Below, in pieces: positions 46,326 to 54,720 of a stretch of DNA of 64,000 nt. The notes under the pieces were generated by a model. The model ran no database searches and was not told where the DNA came from. It saw only the letters and a list, made by a program, of their open reading frames with translations. Position 1 is the stretch's first letter, and each line of letters starts with the position of its first letter. Both the position numbers and the translations under genes were made by a program. Source of the DNA: Mesorhizobium ciceri biovar biserrulae WSM1271 (GTDB taxonomy: Bacteria; Pseudomonadota; Alphaproteobacteria; Rhizobiales; Rhizobiaceae). Location of the stretch: positions 2,007,501 through 2,071,500 of the forward strand of contig NC_014923.1 of assembly GCF_000185905.1 (NCBI RefSeq), given 5' to 3'.

Positions 46326-47336
46326 ATGACGACGCCGGTGACCTTGACCCGCGCGCAGAAGGCGGCCGCCATACTTGTGGCGATGGGCAAGCCGTCGGCC
46401 AGCCGCCTGCTGAAATTCTTCAAGCAGGAAGAACTGAAGGCCCTGATCGAGGGCGCCCGGCTGCTGCGGACGATTCCGCAAAGCGATCTTGAGCGCATCG
46501 TCGCTGAGTTCGAGGCCGAGTTCACCGAAGGGGCGGGATTGCTCGATTCCGCCGACAGGATGGACACCATCCTCAACGAATCGCTCTCGCCCGAAGAGAT
46601 GAGCGCGATCATGGGCGACAGGAAATTCGAGGTCGCACCGGAAGGTCCGCCGCCGATCTGGCCCGAGCTCGAAAAGCTCGAGCCGGCGCGGCTTGGCGCC
46701 TTCCTGGCCGGTGAGCATCCGCAGACAGCGGCCATGGTGTTGTCGAAGCTGGCGCCGCAGGTGGCGGCGAGCGTGCTGCTGACACTGACCAAGCCGATGC
46801 GTGGAGAAATCATCAAGCGCATGGTGACGATGGCCAATGTTCCCGACGCTGCCGCCAGGATCGTCGAAAACCGGCTGCGCACCAGTGTGCTGGCCGAAAC
46901 CTCGACCAAGGATACCTCGGCCGGGCAGGCGCGTGTCGCCAGCGTCCTCAACGAACTCGACAAGCCGCTGCTCGAGGAGGTGATGCAGGATCTGGAAGCC
47001 GCCGGCACGCCTGATCTCGACGGCGTGCGAGCCCGGCTGTTTGCTTTCGACGATCTGCCGCTGCTCACCCAGAAAGCGCGGGTGCTGCTGTTCGACGGGC
47101 TATCGACGGAGCTGGTCACGCTGGCCTTGCGTGGCACGTCGGCCGCCCTCGCGGAATCGGTGCTGTCGGCCATCGGCGCCCGCTCGCGGCGCATGATCGA
47201 AGCCGAACTCGGGCAGGGCTCGGACGGGATCCCCCTCGCCGACATCATGGCGGCCCGCAAGACGATCGTCACGACGACGATCCGGCTGTCGCGCGAAGGC
47301 GCCTTCGAACTCCCCTCGACCCAAGACGCCGCCTAG
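46326..47336 (+). CDS. fliG: Flagellar motor switch protein FliG
   Basis: FliG transmits torque between stator and rotor. The 336-aa product starts MTTPVTLTRAQKAAAILVAM behind GGAGG; the upstream in-frame start lacks a ribosome site. The middle domain holds LGAFLAGEHPQTAAMVLSKL (EHPQT motif) and the C-domain LFAFDDLPLLTQKARVLLFD and VTLALRGTSAALAESVLS. It is part of the motA-flhB operon. Confidence 0.96.
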   Translation: MTTPVTLTRAQKAAAILVAMGKPSASRLLKFFKQEELKALIEGARLLRTIPQSDLERIVAEFEAEFTEGAGLLDSADRMDTILNESLSPEEMSAIMGDRKFEVAPEGPPPIWPELEKLEPARLGAFLAGEHPQTAAMVLSKLAPQVAASVLLTLTKPMRGEIIKRMVTMANVPDAAARIVENRLRTSVLAETSTKDTSAGQARVASVLNELDKPLLEEVMQDLEAAGTPDLDGVRARLFAFDDLPLLTQKARVLLFDGLSTELVTLALRGTSAALAESVLSAIGARSRRMIEAELGQGSDGIPLADIMAARKTIVTTTIRLSREGAFELPSTQDAA

Positions 47337-47345
47337 GACCGCGCC

Positions 47346-48428
47346 ATGGCTGACGCGGTCGACAAGGATTCGAAAACCGAAGAGGCGACGGAAAAGAAGA
47401 TCCGCGACACCATCGAACAGGGCAAGCTGCCCCATTCGCGGGAGACAGCGCTCTTTGCCTCGTTCGTTGCCATACTGGTGTTCACCGTCTTCTACGCCAA
47501 GGATGCGATCATCGATCTCGGCATGTTCCTGTCGATGTTCCTGGAGAAGCCGGAAGCCTGGCCGATGGACACGGAGACCGACGTCATCGCGCTTTACAAG
47601 ATCGTCCTGCTCGAGGTCGGCCGCGCCGTCCTGAGCTTGATGGTGCTGCTGACCGTCGCCGGCGTCGGCGCCTCGGTGTTCCAGAACATGCCGCAATTCG
47701 TAGGCGAGCGGGTCCGGCCGCAACTCTCGCGCATTTCGATCGCCAAGGGTTGGAACAGGCTGTTCGGCATCCAGGGTTGGGTCGAGTTCCTGAAGTCACT
47801 CGGCAAGGTCGGGTTTGCCATCGTCGTGCTGAGCTTCACCCTGTCGGAAGACCACCGCAAGCTGCTCGCCGGGATGATCACCAATCCGATCGCCTTCGGT
47901 CTCGTCATCCGCGGCATCGCCGTCGACATCCTGGTGGCCATCGTCTTCGTCATGGGGCTGATCGCGGCAGTCGACATCGTCTGGTCGCGTTTCCACTGGA
48001 AGCAGGATCTGCGCATGAGCAAGCAGGAGGTCAAGGACGAGTTCAAACAGTCCGAGGGCGACCCGATCGTCAAGTCGCGGCTGCGCTCGCTGGCGCGCGA
48101 CCGGGCGCGCAAACGGATGATGACGGCGGTGCCGCGCGCAACGCTGATCATCGCCAACCCGACGCACTTCTCGATCGCGCTGAAATATGTGCGCGACGAG
48201 GACTCGGCGCCCATGGTGCTGGCCAAGGGCCAGGATCTGGTGGCGCTCAAGATCCGCGAGATCGCGCGGGAACACAACATCCCGGTCTTCGAGGACGTGG
48301 CGCTCGCCCGCTCCATGTACAAGCAAGTTTCGGTCGATAATGTGATCCCGTCACAATTCTACCAGGCCGTCGCCGAACTGGTGCGGATCGTCTACTCGAA
48401 AAAGGCTGAGCGCAGACAGATTTCATGA
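47346..48428 (+). CDS. flhB: Flagellar export switch protein FlhB
   Basis: FlhB sets export specificity and cleaves itself after Asn in NPTH, here N271-P-T-H (LIIANPTHFSIALKYV). The 360-aa product has the N-terminal KTEEATEKKIRDTIEQGKLP segment, four membrane helices and the linker RMSKQEVKDEFKQSEGDPIV. It follows fliG by 9 bp and overlaps the next gene (ATGA). Confidence 0.97.
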   Translation: MADAVDKDSKTEEATEKKIRDTIEQGKLPHSRETALFASFVAILVFTVFYAKDAIIDLGMFLSMFLEKPEAWPMDTETDVIALYKIVLLEVGRAVLSLMVLLTVAGVGASVFQNMPQFVGERVRPQLSRISIAKGWNRLFGIQGWVEFLKSLGKVGFAIVVLSFTLSEDHRKLLAGMITNPIAFGLVIRGIAVDILVAIVFVMGLIAAVDIVWSRFHWKQDLRMSKQEVKDEFKQSEGDPIVKSRLRSLARDRARKRMMTAVPRATLIIANPTHFSIALKYVRDEDSAPMVLAKGQDLVALKIREIAREHNIPVFEDVALARSMYKQVSVDNVIPSQFYQAVAELVRIVYSKKAERRQIS

Positions 48429-48862
48429 ACCGGCAACCGCACGCAAAATCCCGCGAGATCATCGTCGCCAGCGCCATCGAGCAGGTGGTGAGGGAACTGA
48501 GGCTGATCGATGTCGCCGACTACATCGCCTTTATCCGGCTGGAGCATTTCGCGTGCCTGTCGGACCTGGTCGATTCAGCGGTTGAGTTGTTCTTCATGCC
48601 GGGCACTCTGCGGCTCGGCCATGGTGGTGAGGCGCATGTCGACTGGAGCGGCAGCCCGCGCATCGTGCTCGATCTGGAACTGAGGCCGCCCGGCGTCACC
48701 GTCTATTTCCAGCTGACGCTGAGCGAGCTCGGCGCGTCGGTGGCGGTCAACTACGTATCGTTCGAGAAGCCGGGCGAAGACCCGGAGCGCAACACGGCGC
48801 TGCTCGAAGCGGTGATCGAAGAGGCGCGTATCCGCAAGGTCGAGCCGCTGGCCTATCGCTGA
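48425..48862 (+). CDS. Conserved unknown protein between flhB and visR
   Basis: A 145-aa soluble protein without signal peptide, membrane helix or motif I recognise. It looks alpha/beta: an N-terminal helical part (SAIEQVVRELRLIDVADYIA), a beta-rich centre (RIVLDLELRPPGVTVYFQLT) and a C-terminal helix (TALLEAVIEEARIRKVEPL). It is coupled to flhB by an ATGA overlap and converges on visR with a 34-bp gap. I recall an unnamed ORF beside flhB in Sinorhizobium too, so a flagellar role is likely but undefined. Confidence 0.85.
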   Translation: MNRQPHAKSREIIVASAIEQVVRELRLIDVADYIAFIRLEHFACLSDLVDSAVELFFMPGTLRLGHGGEAHVDWSGSPRIVLDLELRPPGVTVYFQLTLSELGASVAVNYVSFEKPGEDPERNTALLEAVIEEARIRKVEPLAYR

Positions 48863-48896
48863 CCGTCGGTCGCTTTCGAAGCGCTGCCGAATTCCC

Positions 48897-49667
48897 CTAT
48901 TCGATCAAGCCCAGCCGCAGCGCCTTGGCAACGGCCTGGTTGCGATTGACGGCGTTGAGCTTCTGGGTCGATTGGGTCAGATACTGGTTGGCGGTGTGCA
49001 CCGACAGTTTCAGGAGTCGCGCGATCTCCTCGCTGGTGTTGCCGTTGGCGGTCAGCTTCAGGCATTCGAGTTCGCGCTTGGAGATTGCACGCATGCGGCC
49101 GGCATCGCCCGGACGGATGCGGGCGACGGCGGCGAACAGCGAAAAGCAGCGGGCGTGTACTTCGTAGAGCGCATCCTGCTGCAAGGTCATCTCCGAGCCC
49201 AGGAACACGACAAGACCGCATTGGCCGCGGTCGGCGTGCACGGGAAAAGCGATGCCGCTGGTTCCGGGCACCAGCGCCGCCATCCGCTCGGTCCAGGCGA
49301 AATCGCCAAACAGCTCCGCCGTGGCAGGGACGCCGTCATCCGTCCACCAGCGCGGTTCGGTCGAGATGCGGGTGTGGCGCACGATCTCCTCGCCGTTGGC
49401 GCCTGAGATGAACTTGGTCGCCACCGCAATGCCGGGATAATCGGAATCGAAGCATGGCACGAGCCGCGCCCGCTCGGGCGAGGGGCTTACGAAGAAGAGG
49501 CCGAAAGCCGAGGCATTCATGTCAACGGCGATCCAGCGGCAGCGGCGCACGGCATCGGGAATGGTGACCGCGTGATGGGTTTCGGAGCCAAGGGTGAAGG
49601 CCCCGAACGGGTTGCGCTGCTCGTTGAAAAGGGCTTCGGCCGTTTCCTTGATATCGGCGTGTTTCAA
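48897..49667 (-). CDS. visR: LuxR-type flagellar master regulator VisR
   Basis: VisR acts with VisN as heteromeric master activator of rhizobial motility genes, upstream of Rem. The 256-aa product has a GAF-like N-terminal half and a C-terminal LuxR helix-turn-helix (ISKRELECLKLTANGNTSEE; LKLSVHTANQYLTQSTQKL). I start at TTG 49667 because TTG overlaps the visN stop (TTGA), AGGAG lies 9 bp upstream, and reading further upstream runs out of frame through visN. Confidence 0.9.
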   Translation of the reverse strand: MKHADIKETAEALFNEQRNPFGAFTLGSETHHAVTIPDAVRRCRWIAVDMNASAFGLFFVSPSPERARLVPCFDSDYPGIAVATKFISGANGEEIVRHTRISTEPRWWTDDGVPATAELFGDFAWTERMAALVPGTSGIAFPVHADRGQCGLVVFLGSEMTLQQDALYEVHARCFSLFAAVARIRPGDAGRMRAISKRELECLKLTANGNTSEEIARLLKLSVHTANQYLTQSTQKLNAVNRNQAVAKALRLGLIE

Positions 49668-50374
49668 ATGATGCCGCTCCTGATCGCCGTGGCGATGGCC
49701 ATCGCGCGGTTGCTGGCCGCGAATTTCTGGATGGCGTGGGTGATGTAGCTGTTGACGGTGTTGGAGGAGACGCCAAGGATGACGGCGACCTCGTCGGTGG
49801 TCTTGCCTTCGGAAACCCAGAACAGGCATTCGCGCTCGCGATCCGACAACGGGTCCTGCATGGCGGCGGCGGCAATCAGTTGCGGGATGTGCGAGAGCGC
49901 GTAGCAGCATTTCAGCTGCGCGCGCATCAGCGCCGGCTGGTCGATGCTGCCGGCGGTCGCCGCAGAGAACAGGGCAAACAGGCGCTGGCGGCCGACATTG
50001 AGGCGCAGCGAATAGATTTCGGCATGGCCGAGCACGTCGAGAAGGCGGGCTTCCTCGCCGGTGACCAATCCGTCTGCTTCTGGTGCCCGAGATGCCACCA
50101 GGGGCTGTGGGCGGATGCCTGGCGCGACGGTGAGCGCGCCTTGCGCAAGCCCGGCGATCAATCGCTTGCCGATCAGCTCGATGGCATCGAAAATCCAGTT
50201 GGAGGAGACGATGCGCGCATCGTTGCGGTCCTGGTCGTGGACGATGGCGACCAACATGTAGCTGTCGGCGCCGATCTCGGCGGTCAGTTGCATGAAAAAG
50301 CTGGTGAGATCGCCGCGCGACGTCAGGCGCGAGCCCAATGTGTCGGATTGAAGACGTGCGGCGGGACTGCTCAT
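49664..50374 (-). CDS. visN: LuxR-type flagellar master regulator VisN
   Basis: VisN (236 aa) is the partner of VisR. An N-terminal ligand-binding-like domain (SYMLVAIVHDQDRNDARIVS) precedes a LuxR-type helix-turn-helix (LSDRERECLFWVSEGKTTDE; GVSSNTVNSYITHAIQKFA). It lies directly upstream of visR with overlapping stop/start. The pair is transcribed leftward from the long upstream region 50375-50876. Confidence 0.9.
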   Translation of the reverse strand: MSSPAARLQSDTLGSRLTSRGDLTSFFMQLTAEIGADSYMLVAIVHDQDRNDARIVSSNWIFDAIELIGKRLIAGLAQGALTVAPGIRPQPLVASRAPEADGLVTGEEARLLDVLGHAEIYSLRLNVGRQRLFALFSAATAGSIDQPALMRAQLKCCYALSHIPQLIAAAAMQDPLSDRERECLFWVSEGKTTDEVAVILGVSSNTVNSYITHAIQKFAASNRAMAIATAIRSGII

Positions 50375-50876
50375 TCTTGTTGCTTTTGGCCGGAATCGTT
50401 TCTGCTGTCCGGATACTGGAAGCCAGCCGCCGAACCCGAATACGCATTACTTTGACGAAGACACACGCGTGGCGCAGGGCTGCACCGAACCAAATCCCGA
50501 ATCCATTCAGGGAACGCGAAGCCGTCCGCGTCTGGTGCCGGAAAAGCTCCGGAACAAAAGACTTTGGGTGGTCGCCGCGCCCCCCAGGACCGGCTGATTC
50601 GGGTCTAATCTACCCGCAGTTGAATCTGACATCAAACGCGATTTGACAAAATCGAATCCGGTGGACTCATGTGCGACTCACAAGTCGGTTTTCGCGCCCT
50701 GGACAGAAGACCGGGACGCGAAAATCTTCGCCGGCCACCTCGGCGGCTGGTCGATTTCGCCAGGGTCGGGAGCATTGGACAGACGGGCGCGCCGGTTGCT
50801 GTGCCGAAGACTGGTGCCTTGGCCCGATAGTGGGAGCCGGGCGATGTTGCCGCCCGGTCCCGGTGGTCCTTTGCTT
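50375..50876. promoter_or_regulatory. Long non-coding region upstream of visN
   Basis: These 502 bp carry no credible gene: open frames here lack ribosome sites and recognisable domains. They probably hold the visN promoter. Two structures are visible: the inverted repeat CGATTT-GACA-AAATCG at 50639-50654, and a GC-rich hairpin (CCGGGCG / CGCCCGG) at 50837-50857 downstream of the acetylpolyamine amidohydrolase gene, which may be part of its terminator but lacks a T-run. Confidence 0.45.
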
Positions 50877-50925
50877 ATGCCTGTCGTTGTCCCAAAATCG
50901 CCAGATGCTCCTGGACGACAGGCAT
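50877..50925. repeat. Palindromic intergenic repeat, Rhizobiales type, directly after the amidohydrolase stop
   Basis: ATGCCTGTCG at 50877-50886 pairs with CGACAGGCAT at 50916-50925, leaving a 29-nt loop that contains a smaller hairpin (CCAG / CTGG). The internal GTCGTTGTCCCAAAA is, from memory, a common core of short palindromic intergenic repeats in Rhizobiales. It abuts the stop codon of the minus-strand gene and could also act as a terminator or mRNA 3' structure. Confidence 0.55.
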
Positions 50926-51957
50926 TTACCGATCCTCGAACCCGGTCAGCACGCCGACCGCGTTGATGCCGATCTCCTCGACGGCATAGCCGCCTTCCAT
51001 GACGAACAGCGTCGGCAGGCCGAGCCTGGCGATGCGGCGGCCGATCTTGGGATAATCAGACGTCTTCAGCTTGAACTGGCTGATCGGGTCCTTCTCGAAC
51101 GTATCGACACCCAGCGAGACGATGACGACATCCGGTGCATAAGCGGCGAGCCTGCCGCAGGCATCCTCGAGCGAGGCGTTCCATGCATCCCAGTCGGTGC
51201 CGAAGGGCATCGGATAATTGATGTTGAAGCCTTCGCCGGCACCCGCGCCGCGTTCGTCGGCATGGCCGAGGAAGAACGGGTACTCGACCATCGGATCGCC
51301 ATGCAGATTGAGCACCTGGACGTCGGCACGGTCGTAGAAGATCTCCTGCGTACCGTTGCCGTGATGGTAGTCGACATCGAGGATCGAGATGCGTTTGGCG
51401 CCGTGGTCGCGGAACCATTGCGCGGCGACGGCGGCGTTGTTGATGTAGCAGTAGCCGCCCATGAAGCCAGCCCCGGCATGGTGGCCGGGCGGACGGCAGA
51501 GCGCGAAGGCGGAAGCCTCGCCATCCTTGAGCAGGCCGGCGGCGGTCAGCGCTACGTCGTAGGAAGACTTGATCGCGGCCCACGTGCCTTCGACGAAAGT
51601 GGCGCCGGCATCGAAGGAATAATAGCCGAGCAGCGCGTCGACGCGCTTTGGCGGCACGTCGCCGCGCAGGCCGCGCGTCGGCCAGGTGAAGGGCATCGCC
51701 GTGCCTGTGAGGCCTGCTTCCAGCCATTGCGGCCAGACCATCGGGAGAAAGTCGATATAGTCTGATTTGTGGATGCGCTTGGCGGCGGCGAGGTCATGTT
51801 CGTGCGGCGCGATGATGGGACCCAGTTTCTCGCTTTCGACCCGTGCCTTGATGAATTCGGCCCTCGATGGCTTTTCGAAACCCGGCACGATGGCTGATGT
51901 GACCAGTTCCATTTGACCGGCATGGCCGGCGTGAAGGGGGGAGAAAACAGTCTTCAT
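50926..51957 (-). CDS. Acetylpolyamine amidohydrolase (class II histone deacetylase-like)
   Basis: This zinc enzyme deacetylates acetylated polyamines such as acetylputrescine. The 343-aa product carries CRPPGHHAGAG (catalytic His pair), the metal-binding ILDVDYHHGNGTQ, VSLGVDTFEKDP (third ligand Asp) and the Tyr/Gly motif MEGGYAVEEIG. Overall sequence and length match my recollection of the Mycoplana acetylpolyamine amidohydrolase. ATG 51957 has GAGAGGAA upstream. It lies 26 bp after the TetR gene, and a PotABCD-like transporter is nearby, consistent with polyamine use. Confidence 0.93.
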   Translation of the reverse strand: MKTVFSPLHAGHAGQMELVTSAIVPGFEKPSRAEFIKARVESEKLGPIIAPHEHDLAAAKRIHKSDYIDFLPMVWPQWLEAGLTGTAMPFTWPTRGLRGDVPPKRVDALLGYYSFDAGATFVEGTWAAIKSSYDVALTAAGLLKDGEASAFALCRPPGHHAGAGFMGGYCYINNAAVAAQWFRDHGAKRISILDVDYHHGNGTQEIFYDRADVQVLNLHGDPMVEYPFFLGHADERGAGAGEGFNINYPMPFGTDWDAWNASLEDACGRLAAYAPDVVIVSLGVDTFEKDPISQFKLKTSDYPKIGRRIARLGLPTLFVMEGGYAVEEIGINAVGVLTGFEDR

Positions 51958-51983
51958 AAATTCCTCTCGAAGTGCGAAATCAG

Positions 51984-52640
51984 TCAAGATTCAAGATTGA
52001 GATAAGGGCTCACCAGAGCGAGCCACATTCTTTCCACATCGTCCTCGATGAGGTCGTATGTCTTGCGGTCTCTTTTCAGCCCGACAAGCCGGCAGGCGTG
52101 CCCGACGTCCATCATCAGCACGCCGAGCCGGCTGGCGATCTTGTCTTCAAGCGCCGGGTTCACATGCTGCAGCCATGCGGCGTAGAGCGCGATGATCTGC
52201 TCGTCATATTCGTTCTGGATCGGCCTGAGGTCGGCGTTGCCTGAAATGGCCTCGATCACCGGCATCAGGCTGGCGTTTTCGAGGTAGAGTCTGGACGTGT
52301 CGATGAAGAGCTTGCGCACTTCCTGCCGAAACTCTTCACGGTTGGTGGGCGGGGCGACCTTGATACGCTTGGCGATCACCTCGGGAAAGGATGACAGCCA
52401 GCGCCGGGCGAGGTCCAGAAGAATGGCTTCCTTGTTGGGAAAGTATTGGTAGATCGAACCAACCGACAAGCCTGCGCGCTGCGCAATGGCGAGCGTCGTC
52501 GGCGTCTTGGTTCCTTGCTCCCGCGTCAAGACCAGCGCTGCGTCGAGAATCCGGTCGACCACCTTGCTGGAGCGTTGTTGCCGCGGCTGTTTGCGCGGTT
52601 CGAGCGCTATCCTGGTTTTGCGGTCGAGACTGCGCTTCAC
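51984..52640 (-). CDS. TetR-family transcriptional regulator
   Basis: A dimeric repressor-type protein of about 218 aa. The helix-turn-helix domain is clear (VVDRILDAALVLTREQG; TTLAIAQRAGLSVGSIYQYF, with PNKEAIL), and the remaining helices form a ligand domain. GTG 52640 with GAGGA upstream is preferred; ATG 52676 would add 12 residues but lacks a ribosome site. It is divergent from the YtcJ-like amidohydrolase gene and co-directional with the acetylpolyamine amidohydrolase, so it probably regulates both. The ligand is unknown. Confidence 0.88.
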   Translation of the reverse strand: MKRSLDRKTRIALEPRKQPRQQRSSKVVDRILDAALVLTREQGTKTPTTLAIAQRAGLSVGSIYQYFPNKEAILLDLARRWLSSFPEVIAKRIKVAPPTNREEFRQEVRKLFIDTSRLYLENASLMPVIEAISGNADLRPIQNEYDEQIIALYAAWLQHVNPALEDKIASRLGVLMMDVGHACRLVGLKRDRKTYDLIEDDVERMWLALVSPYLNLES

Positions 52641-52899
52641 CGTCCGATGTCCTCGTTCCCCGCCCGGTCTCAACATGGTGGGAGCTTGCTGTCCACGACA
52701 CATTCCAGATTCGGTATGTTGACAAACGCGAATAATCAGTCGCATTCTTTATCCACGCTGCCTCTTGGGATGACAAGGGGAATTTCCAAGACAGCGCGCT
52801 GGCATTCTTTTTCGTCCCATGGCGCCGCTCCGGTGGAGTGGCAGGTCGTTGGCCAAGAGGTTGTCGGTCTCAGTCAGTCGTCAAAAGCGCGGAGTCGCG
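52641..52899. promoter_or_regulatory. Divergent control region, tetR / amidohydrolase gene
   Basis: A rightward promoter candidate is TTGACA at 52719-52724 with CATTCT 18 bp on. It overlaps an inverted repeat, ATTCG at 52709-52713 and CGAAT at 52729-52733. That overlap is what a TetR operator would look like, but the half-sites are short and the spacing wide, so this is tentative. Confidence 0.35.
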
Positions 52900-54579
52900 A
52901 TGTCTGTCACAGGTGCAGGTCACAATGCGGATCTGATCGTCATCAATGGTCGTGTACTGACCATCGACGACGACAATCCCACCGCCGAGGCCGTCGCCGT
53001 CAAGGACGGCGCAATCATCGCCATCGGCAGCCGCGCCTCCATCGAAGAGTTCAAGGGACCGGCCACCAAGGTAATCGACGCCAAGGGCGGCTCCGTCCTG
53101 CCGGGTTTCATCGAAGCCCACATGCATCTGTTTTCGGGCGGGGCTGAACTTGCCCACCTTCAACTCACCGGTATCCATGGCTTCGAGGCGCTGCAGAAGG
53201 CGATCCGCGACTATGCGCCTACCCGGCCCGACGCGAAGATGCTGGTCGGCCAAGGCGTCGACTACACCGTGCTCGGCAGCGAGCGCGTGACGCGCCGTCA
53301 CCTCGACGCCATTTTGCCCGATCGTCCGTTCTGCATGGCGGCGCCCGACCATCACACCATGTGGGCCAACACCAAGGCGTTGGAAATGGCCGGCATCCTG
53401 CAGGGGCGCACGCTCGGCCCTGGCAATGAGATTGTCATGGGTGACGATGGACTGGCCGCCGGCGAATTGCGCGAAGGCGAGGCCTTTGGCCCGGTGCTCG
53501 ACCTTGCCGGCGAAAGCCGGGTGCGGCTGGGGCTGTCGACCGGCGGCGAGCCGGACCCGATGCCGACGGCGGCCGAGCGGGACGCCGATCGCGACATTAT
53601 GCGGCGCGGGCTCGCCTGGTGCGCCCGCCACGGCATCACCTCGATCCAGAACATGGACGGCAACCTCTATCAGCTTGAGCTGCTGGCCGAGATCGAAGCC
53701 GAGGAAGGCTTGCCCTGCCGCGTCAAGATCCCGTTCCACTACAAGAATTTCATGACGCTCGACATGCTCGACAAGGCATCTGGTATGGCCGAAAGCTACA
53801 ACAGCGAATGGCTGTCGTCGGGCATGGTCAAGGTGTTCTACGACGGGGTGCTCGACTCCTGGACAGCTGTCATGGTCGAGCCATACGCCGACCGGCCCGA
53901 CTGGGTGGGCGAGCCGCTGTTCACGCCGCAACAATTCATCGATCTGGCCGTCGCGGCCGACAGGCGCGGGCTGCAGATCGCCGTGCACTCGATCGGCGAC
54001 GGCGCGGTGCGCGCGGTGCTGGACGGTTATGAGGCGGCGCAGAAGGCGAACGGCAAGCGCGACAGCCGTCATCGGGTCGAGCACATCGAGGTCACCACCA
54101 CATCGGATGTGCCGCGTTTCGCAGAACTCGGCGTCATTGCTTCCATGCAACCGCCGCATCCGCCCGGCGCCATGGATTTTCCGCTGGAGCCGACGGTGTC
54201 GCGCATCGGGCCGGCACGCTGGCCGCTGAGCTATGCCTGGCGGACCTTGAAGGATGCCGGCGCGCATGTCGTCTTCGCATCCGATTGGCCGGTGTCGCCG
54301 ATCGATCCGATCCTGGGCATTCAGGCGGCAGTGTTGCGCAAACCATGGGCAGAAAGCGACCCGGACCAGAGTTTCTCACTGCATGAAGCGATCGCCGGTT
54401 ACACGATCGAGGGCGCCTACGCCGAATTCGCCGAGCACCGCAAGGGCACGCTGAGATCGGGCTACATGGCCGATCTGGTGGTTTTGTCGATGGATATCGA
54501 GAACACCGCCCCGGCCGATCTGCACAAGGTGCGGCCGGTGACGACGATTTGCGGCGGCAAGATCACCTATCAGGCCTGA
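52900..54579 (+). CDS. YtcJ-like metal-dependent amidohydrolase
   Basis: This 559-aa enzyme of the Amidohydro_3 group has an N-terminal beta-sandwich (ADLIVINGRVLTIDDDNPTA), the metal-binding HxH in GFIEAHMHLF, His ligands in QIAVHSIGDGAVR and RHRVEHIEV, and the late Asp in FASDWPVSPIDP. Such enzymes hydrolyse exocyclic or linear amide bonds; the substrate is unknown. I start at MSVTGAGHNADLIV, with CGGAG before ATG 52900. Its position between a polyamine deacetylase and a Pot-type transporter suggests an amide of a polyamine or similar amine. Confidence 0.9.
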   Translation: MSVTGAGHNADLIVINGRVLTIDDDNPTAEAVAVKDGAIIAIGSRASIEEFKGPATKVIDAKGGSVLPGFIEAHMHLFSGGAELAHLQLTGIHGFEALQKAIRDYAPTRPDAKMLVGQGVDYTVLGSERVTRRHLDAILPDRPFCMAAPDHHTMWANTKALEMAGILQGRTLGPGNEIVMGDDGLAAGELREGEAFGPVLDLAGESRVRLGLSTGGEPDPMPTAAERDADRDIMRRGLAWCARHGITSIQNMDGNLYQLELLAEIEAEEGLPCRVKIPFHYKNFMTLDMLDKASGMAESYNSEWLSSGMVKVFYDGVLDSWTAVMVEPYADRPDWVGEPLFTPQQFIDLAVAADRRGLQIAVHSIGDGAVRAVLDGYEAAQKANGKRDSRHRVEHIEVTTTSDVPRFAELGVIASMQPPHPPGAMDFPLEPTVSRIGPARWPLSYAWRTLKDAGAHVVFASDWPVSPIDPILGIQAAVLRKPWAESDPDQSFSLHEAIAGYTIEGAYAEFAEHRKGTLRSGYMADLVVLSMDIENTAPADLHKVRPVTTICGGKITYQA

Positions 54580-54720
54580 CTATGGCATGGGGCTTGCAGG
54601 CCTCAATGACTGACTGAACTGTGACCCAATGCCGGGCTTGCCAACCCACCGGCCATGTGGTCACATCGAACAGGGGAAGAGCTCCGCCAGCAAGAGCGGG
54701 GTCAACAGTGAGGCGTAATC
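54580..54720. promoter_or_regulatory. Region upstream of potA with TGTGACC/GGTCACA half-sites
   Basis: TGTGACC at 54620-54626 and GGTCACA at 54659-54665 form a widely spaced inverted repeat, four helical turns centre to centre (39 bp). This could be an operator for the pot operon; no promoter boxes are clear. Confidence 0.3.

Noticed and set aside
50643..50966. Short plus-strand gene preceded by TTGACA
   Set aside because: No -10 box or ribosome site, the product is Pro/Arg-rich with no domain, and it runs into the opposite-strand amidohydrolase gene.
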